This document shows positions 57,907 through 64,000 of a stretch of DNA of 64,000 bases, piece after piece (the stretch's first letter is position 1; every line of letters starts with the position of its first letter). The notes under the pieces were generated by a model. It searched no databases. It had not been told where the DNA came from and worked only from the letters and a program-made list of their open reading frames with translations. The translations under genes and the position numbers were made by a program. The DNA is from Saccoglossus kowalevskii (Eukaryota > Hemichordata > Enteropneusta > Harrimaniidae): NCBI RefSeq assembly GCF_000003605.2, contig NW_003151782.1, positions 45,545 to 109,544 on the forward strand, given 5' to 3'.

Positions 57907-60900
57907 ATTGTGGTTGTTGAGTATGCGAGTTGTACAGTGGATGTACATCGCATCAACGAGTTACAAAGCAACCTCGGTAAATATTAACATGAATTGATAT
58001 GCATTGTTACATGGAAACCCGGAACATGGTTTACAATATGAATATCCAGGGTATTATGCGGCTCGGTGAAGCTCGTAGTGATCGTTACCATTGACATTCG
58101 TTGCTATGCAACAAACGGCTGCTCAGAATCACGGCCTTTGCTAAAGTTGCGATGAACTGTGTTAATTGTTGATGCATTACATTTGTTTTTAGCTAACTTA
58201 ATCAACGCAAGCACAATATTTGACCGACTAATGCTTGGACTATTATGGTATATTATATATCAGCAAAATCCACGTAGTTGTATTGCGTCACATAAATGAT
58301 CAAGAACTTTTATTTCGATTAACAATGTAACAATTTATTTGGGAAATATAAAGAGGCTGATTATGGTCTGCCAATGTTCTTATTGATTTATTGTCACCAG
58401 GAATACCGCACGGACGAGTACGTCGACAGACATGCTCTGCTGGCTGGAGTGATGTAGCTGGTGTATGCGTCATATATGGAGACACGCCTAAAAATTGGTG
58501 GATGGCACACTTAGACTGTATCGAAAGAGGAGGATACCTCGCATCCAAGGATAACTGGGACACTCCATTAGAAGCGGTTGGTGAGTGTGTGTATGCTTTT
58601 ACTATTGCGATTAATATGATGCATTCGTGAGGTGGTAGTCACATCTATTTTTAAAAAAATGTTAAATTTGTGTATAGTTTGTCCAAGTGGAAGCAATCAC
58701 AATGCCGATGAAACGTACTGTTATGAACTGACGAATACGAAAGGGACCCTACAAGATGCAGAAGAGTATTGCCAGTCAAAGGGAGGTACAGTACCAGATG
58801 TAACAAGCTATGAAGAAATTCAATTTATCCTGGCACAAGTGACTACTCAGAACATTCCAAACCCGAGGTACAACTAAATCATCATTTTTTAACCATAACA
58901 ATGACTCGACAATGACTCATATTAACCATCCTTTCAAGAGCTGATGATTTAAAAATGTTCGAAACGACTTAGTAGCATTCACAATAATTGACGATACCAT
59001 CAGCTTTCAATTTTCTTCCTTACTCATTTTAATAGTTATTATCATATTCTATGTACTTAGTTCATGGAGCAATGGTCTGTGGATTGGACAGAACAAAGAT
59101 AGTTCTGCTACATGGGTGTATTTGTCGGACGGCGAAACACCGGCTTACACTGACTGGGCATCGGAACAACCAGATGGCGCTGATGAACAGCTCTGCGCGG
59201 TGATTATTTACGATTCTACGTCGTTGTCTGGACATTACGGGAAGATGCACGACACTAGCTGTGATAACTCTGAACATACAATTATGTGCAAATATAATGC
59301 TGGAGGTACATTTTACATTCTTCTAGTGATTTGTCGTAGTTTTATAAGTCATTAGATTATTAGATCTATATAAATCCATTCTTTAATTAAATGTAATACA
59401 AAGTATTTGTTTGCAGCGTGGGTTGGTGCATTATGGGTAGGTTCTGGCATTCAATGTTTTGACGGAATATCGCCCAGTCCCACGTGGGTAGCAGGTGCAC
59501 CTCAAAGTGATCAATGCGCGTTAGAACTTAAATACGGCACATGGAACACAGCCGACTGCTCCACACTTCGTCTTTATGTATGCAGAGAAGGTAAAACTGC
59601 GGACCTTACAGACTCTGTCGTCAACGCTATAATACCAAGTGTATCGCAGGATAATATCGGTAACTATTATGTTCCAATCTGCTATGTGTTTTATTCGACT
59701 GCTTTGCATTTTATTATGTTAAAGAACGTGGTTGTTGTTGGGTTGTAACAATGTATACATAAGTCTTTAGCTTGATGAACTCAAATGGCTGCGTAATATA
59801 TTCACTTCGAGAAAAGAGTAGAATTTACAATCGAAAAACTAATTAAAATAGGCAAATAGTATCTAGATAGTAAAAATGTTTTTCCTAAGGCAATTTACAG
59901 TCATCGTCATTAGCATCATTATTGGATTTTTCTAGATCCATCCATCTTTTGCACTGAATAGTGTTGCAGCCTTTTCAACATTCTCAGTTATTTAATTGCA
60001 TTCTGAAATTCATCTTAACATCACACTGCTGCGTGCGTACTTTGACCATCGTTTATCCGTATATCCACGACAGCATGTCCCGTAGACAACCCTCCTGCTG
60101 GTTCATTTTATAATCCGGATACTCATATGTGTTACTGGTTTACCGCTGACGCGTCCAGAGAGTCGACCCTGGCAATGTGCACGGCTAGTCATAATGCGAG
60201 TCTTGCAGTTATTGATGATGAACTTGAAGGGGAATTCATCTTCACCAAAATGCTCCAAAACAAACCTAGGTAATTATACATTAAGGAGATTTATAGCCAT
60301 ATCTTCCAATACAGATGAATTCTCGTACTATATATCTGGTGGTCATTACTATTTCAAGTTTAGAATGTTTTCACAAATATGTTTTCTCTTGTGACTATTC
60401 TAGTGTTGATCGTGTAGCAATTGGCATACACTACTCATCCGTATCAACAGAATGGGTTACTGTGGATGGAATTTCACTTACATATACTCATTGGGAAAAT
60501 AACATTATACCATCTGGCTCAGAGGAATGTGCATATATTGGGAAAGCAGAATATGGAAGATGGATACAGTTTATTTGTGTGTTACCGTTTCCGGGAGTCT
60601 GCGAATTTGAAGGTACGATATTTTATAAGACCCACACGTCGTTTACTCGTATACGATCTAGAACTGATGTGGTATGTCGTTCTTGACATATTCCGCCAAT
60701 ATCTACGTATATTCTTGATTAGAAGCGTATCATCTGAAGAGATTGCAAAGTGTTCAAAATCTGATGGTCGTGTTCAATAATCTTTGTAACAAATTTAAGA
60801 GACAAACGTTTCATTATCAGCAAGCCGCGTAGTTTATATTGATATCAAGCCCATACTTGACAGCTACACTAAAATGTATTACTCACGAATTATGCCCTTA

Positions 60901-63763
60901 TTGCAATATACATGTATGTAGATAATTTAATCATGCATGTTAGGTACGTGTATTATCATGTTATAAAAACCACATTCGTTTACTTAACTACGTGTACGTA
61001 TGTATAATATATTTTGCAGTTGTTCTTCCGACGACTGTTGCCCCAACTATTGCGGATACAGTGGATACGTCTTTTTCACGAACAACACTACCTATAGATG
61101 CAACTAGTACTACAAAAGACACGGAGGTGAGTTATATGTGTTCAACTGCCAAATACACACATTTTAACCGGGTGACAAAGGTAACATTATATTAAAATAA
61201 AATAGTGTATGTGCTCTTGACACTATTTGGCAGATGTGGTGTCAGATGATATTCAATCTGGTAGTGCAGGCTGGAAGTTATTTCTTAGTTGTTTCATTTA
61301 TGAATATACTGGCAGCCTTTGCATTAAACTTCCTCCTCACCAATGTGTGTAGGGAAAAAAGTGGTACACCGATAATCTTTATGGACTGGATACGTTTTTT
61401 GTGGCCCGAGATCGTGCGGTGGGAGCGCCGAGCTTGCGAGGGCGTGTAAGCAGAACGACCAAGGGCAGCAAAAGCTGTATCTAGTCCATACAGTTTTTAC
61501 CTTGTAGCTTATAAGTGTAATTTTACTACGGCGTGACCTCAAACACAGGGCGAATTTAGAATGACGCTTTGTGTTTTGAGCGATGAAAGCCAGGCTCGCT
61601 GGGTCTGGCGTAATTCCTGAAATTATTGCCTTTATGTGAGGGCGCACTTCCTATAGCGTTACGAGGTCGAGCAATACTAGGTATAAGATAAACATTATTG
61701 ACAGGGATACCACGAGGCAATGTATTGATATTACTCGTTTGAAATGAAGTTGCATGCTAATTTACGCACGTGATTAATAATCCTCGAGACTGAGATCTGC
61801 TTTATTTAGTTCGTTCCGTTTTCAGATGTCCATAAAAAGACTAACTAACAATGTATTTTAATCATGAAGCCCCATGTGTCTTGCATCCATGTTACATATA
61901 TATATATCACCTAGGCCACATGAGAGTAATGTGAGTGACATTTTTCTTTTCGCAATCCAAGCCACACACAGAGATGATGCTTCCTAATTAGGCAAATCAG
62001 CATGTACGATGACTAATAATTATATAATATTGAGGGATAAAAGCGTAAGTGTTAATACACCAGTACCAACATGGGACAGGGAAATCGATATATACTTTCC
62101 AATTTTGCGATGGTAATTACGTTGCTAGAGCGAACAATTGCATGCAGTGTATTTAGATGTAATAAATGTACCACGTAACCGAAGATCGAGAAGTGGCATG
62201 TGACGTGTATCACTACCGACAATGTTATTGTCTTGAATCAGCATAAAATGCACGAATCCGACATGAAATATTTAACAATGCAAGACTTACTGTTAATGGT
62301 GCAGAATACGACCTGGGCAATAAGTAATTCCCTAGTGGTATTTGTTATAATATCGCGCCATCGAAACGACAGAACCGTCTACGTGTAATGAATGAGTGAT
62401 TGAATGAAACGCAGTTTTACAGCAAGGATATTTTGGACTTAGTATATTACGATGAATCGTTAGTTTAAGTTTGTCTGAAATTTCGTCGATGTAAATTCCC
62501 CCAACTGTCAACATGTATTGTCTTAATCGTCTAGTATTATAAGACATCCCATATATGCACTCAGTATGCGCTAATGAATCGTTCACGTTTTCTACTTAGC
62601 TGGCGTTGGAAACTATACGACACACTTTAGTTACCAGCAGCGGGAGTGTAGACCAGAAAACTGTGTCTGGTCTATTAACAGAGGTGTTGACGTTACTTCA
62701 AGACCCGTTAGAACAACTGAGCTCTACGGCTATTACATACTTAGTTGACATTGTCATGGCATTAGCTCGAATGAGTAGTACATCAGAAGATATTTTCGAG
62801 GTAATACTGTCCTCGATTTCAATTTAAATTCGGGATTTGTTTATTGATATGTAATTGCTCGTACTATTTTTAACCAAATATCATTACTTGGTAAACTGAC
62901 CCTTTTCAACTGATAAAAAGACATTATTTTTTAGCTTTTTCAGAAATTGCTGTGGCTGTGCGATTTTGTTCTTTTGGAGAATAATCAAGAAGCATTGCTT
63001 AATGATGTAAGTAATGTCAAAAAATTACACTTAATATTGGAGTAATTTAATAATAAAACACTATGACTTTACAGCAATACGCACACTGATACTCTCGAAC
63101 GTTCTAATGTCGCGAAGGATCGATTTCAAACATACATTTCAGCAATCATGGTATAAACAGTCAATTGAGCACGCTTGAACGTTGGCCTTACGGGTATCAT
63201 GGATCTCACCAAGTTATTACAGCCATAACTCACACAACATGTGCTCAATATTATGGACACACTGCCTGTTTTATCTTGTGTATGTTATATTTTGTTATGA
63301 AGTTCGCATATAGATAGAAAAAAATATTCCCCGTTGTTATTTTCGTTTTACAAATATTTAATAAAAAGGATAGTCAAATATAACAATTTATAATGTTTAC
63401 TTTGTCTTAGGAATGAGTCCTTAGATTTATAGATATTTTGCTTTTTCACTATTATTCCAGAAATAAGATTACTGATCTATCTACGATTGTTTTTATGTGT
63501 GTGGAAGTTGTATATTTAAATGCTATACATAAATGTCTGAATCATTATTAATACATTTGACATATTCTCGAATACAATGTAGTAGTTATCTATTTCTAAT
63601 ACCTCACATTGCAAATTGAATACAAATATTATAATGATAACGCATGGTACATTTCAGATCAGCGATGAAACATTTGCCGAAATACTCGAACTAACGGATA
63701 CACTGAGTTCATTAGCTACTTCAGAACTTATGAATGAAGACGTTTTTACTAAAGATAATTTAG
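57907..63763 (+). CDS. Gene C (partial): C-type lectin domains plus GAIN/REJ-like helical region
   Basis: Supported exons are 57907-57976, 58401-58580, 58678-58867, 59061-59305, 59417-59590, 60074-60269, 60404-60612, 61020-61126, 62600-62800, 62935-63006 and 63658-63763. They give about 583 residues in one continuous frame, open at both ends. The order is as follows: a short N-terminal segment; an N-terminal half of a C-type lectin-like domain (CTLD; CSAGW, three Cys); a complete CTLD (58678-59305; WIG, QPD motif, all canonical Cys); a C-terminal CTLD half (WVG, three Cys); another complete CTLD (60074-60612; no QPD/EPN); a Thr/Ser/Pro linker; then Leu-rich helices. The two complete CTLDs share a phase-2 intron after PR, just before the WIG strand. 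Helices like those from 62600 onward are seen in the GAIN/REJ part of polycystin-1-like proteins and adhesion GPCRs; which of these it is cannot be told because the C-terminus lies outside. The QPD motif suggests galactose-type Ca-dependent binding by the inner domain, though its WND motif is not canonical. The ATG exon is not identified. Confidence 0.85.
59591..60073 (+). other. Intron of gene C
   Basis: A 483-nt GT-AG, phase-1 intron between the C-terminal CTLD half and the third lectin unit. No coding content is seen. Confidence 0.75.
60613..61019 (+). other. Intron of gene C before the linker exon
   Basis: A 407-nt phase-1 intron with acceptor ATTTTGCAG. Nothing further was recognised in it. 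Confidence 0.75.
61127..62599 (+). other. Intron of gene C between linker and helical region
   Basis: A 1473-nt phase-0 intron (GTGAGT to TCTACTTAG). It contains the hairpin element at 61380-61490 within a GC-richer patch (about 61340-61670). A missed small exon cannot be excluded, since both flanks are phase 0. Confidence 0.65.
61380..61490. repeat. MITE-like element with 14-bp inverted ends
   Basis: TATGGACTGGATAC (61380-61393) and GTATCTAGTCCATA (61477-61490) are inverted copies with one mismatch, enclosing 83 nt that are GC-richer than the surrounding intron. The size and ends resemble a small non-autonomous DNA transposon or a foldback repeat. No clear target-site duplication was identified and no transposase is present. 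Confidence 0.4.
63007..63657 (+). other. Intron of gene C within the helical region
   Basis: A 651-nt phase-0 intron (GTAAGT to ATTTCAG). No coding content is seen. Confidence 0.75.
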
Positions 63764-64000
63764 GTATGTCATTCAACCATATATGGTCTATACTAACTGC
63801 CTAGTTATTCTGATTCGGGAAATCAACAGATGACGAAAGCATTTATGTGCATGTGTTATAAAATAGAGTGTTTTGAATGCTTGAATTTAAGTTGTTTTTG
63901 TCTGATCGTTCATTTTATTAACTTAAATTTAAATAGTATGGCGTATTTAAAAAAGATAAAAAAAAAGTAAAATTGGCGATCGTTGCAGTATATTTTTGTA
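63764..64000 (+). other. Start of next gene C intron, cut by window end
   Basis: Begins with donor GTATGT after a phase-1 exon end. The next exon, and any GPS motif or transmembrane region, must lie beyond the window. Confidence 0.7.

Noticed and set aside
61234-61449. Hydrophobic frame starting with ATG after a CAG, considered as a gene C exon
   Set aside because: The acceptor-like CAG could join in phase 0, but no good donor preserves the frame to 62600. The more protein-like alternative reading would need phase 1, and the sequence overlaps the hairpin element.

Overview
This window is eukaryotic nuclear DNA from an animal, most likely a marine invertebrate. The reasons are AT-rich sequence, short exons with GT-AG borders and mostly phase-1 introns, secreted or membrane proteins built from shuffled extracellular domains (C-type lectin folds followed by a GAIN-like helical region), a tRNA-headed SINE, and abundant AAAT/TTTTA microsatellites. 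An invertebrate deuterostome such as a hemichordate would fit, but the sequence alone does not prove it. There are two assembly gaps (14720-15513 and 56170-56411).

Layout. 1-1035: a 36/37-bp minisatellite with a palindromic core, cut by the left edge. 4.3-10.3 kb: gene A (+), with a candidate TATA promoter, a probable non-coding leader exon and four coding exons. It encodes a type I membrane protein of 442 residues with two related four-cysteine domains. 13.2-14.1 kb: a small, apparently single-coding-exon gene with a proline-rich tail. 19.96-22.4 kb: gene B (+), a paralogue of gene A whose first three coding segments have exactly the same lengths (73, 465 and 354 nt) but whose cytoplasmic tail is much shorter. 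23.9-24.1 kb: a CpG-richer, promoter-like patch. 24.2-54.1 kb: about 30 kb with no gene I can recognise; it holds one full-length SINE, one possible SINE relic, microsatellites and a few weak isolated exon candidates. 54.1-64 kb: gene C (+), open at both ends, encoding C-type lectin-like domains, a Thr/Ser/Pro linker and a leucine-rich helical region typical of the GAIN/REJ-type juxtamembrane part of polycystin-1-like proteins or adhesion GPCRs.

The three spliced genes look like cell-surface or secreted recognition proteins. The most unusual feature is in gene C. Two half C-type lectin domains with complementary cysteines flank one complete domain, and all the junctions are phase 1, as if one lectin domain had been inserted inside another. 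I recognised no retrovirus, LTR element, LINE, Polinton, CRISPR or bacterial feature. Exon borders were assigned by eye from splice consensus, phase continuity and comparison between paralogues.
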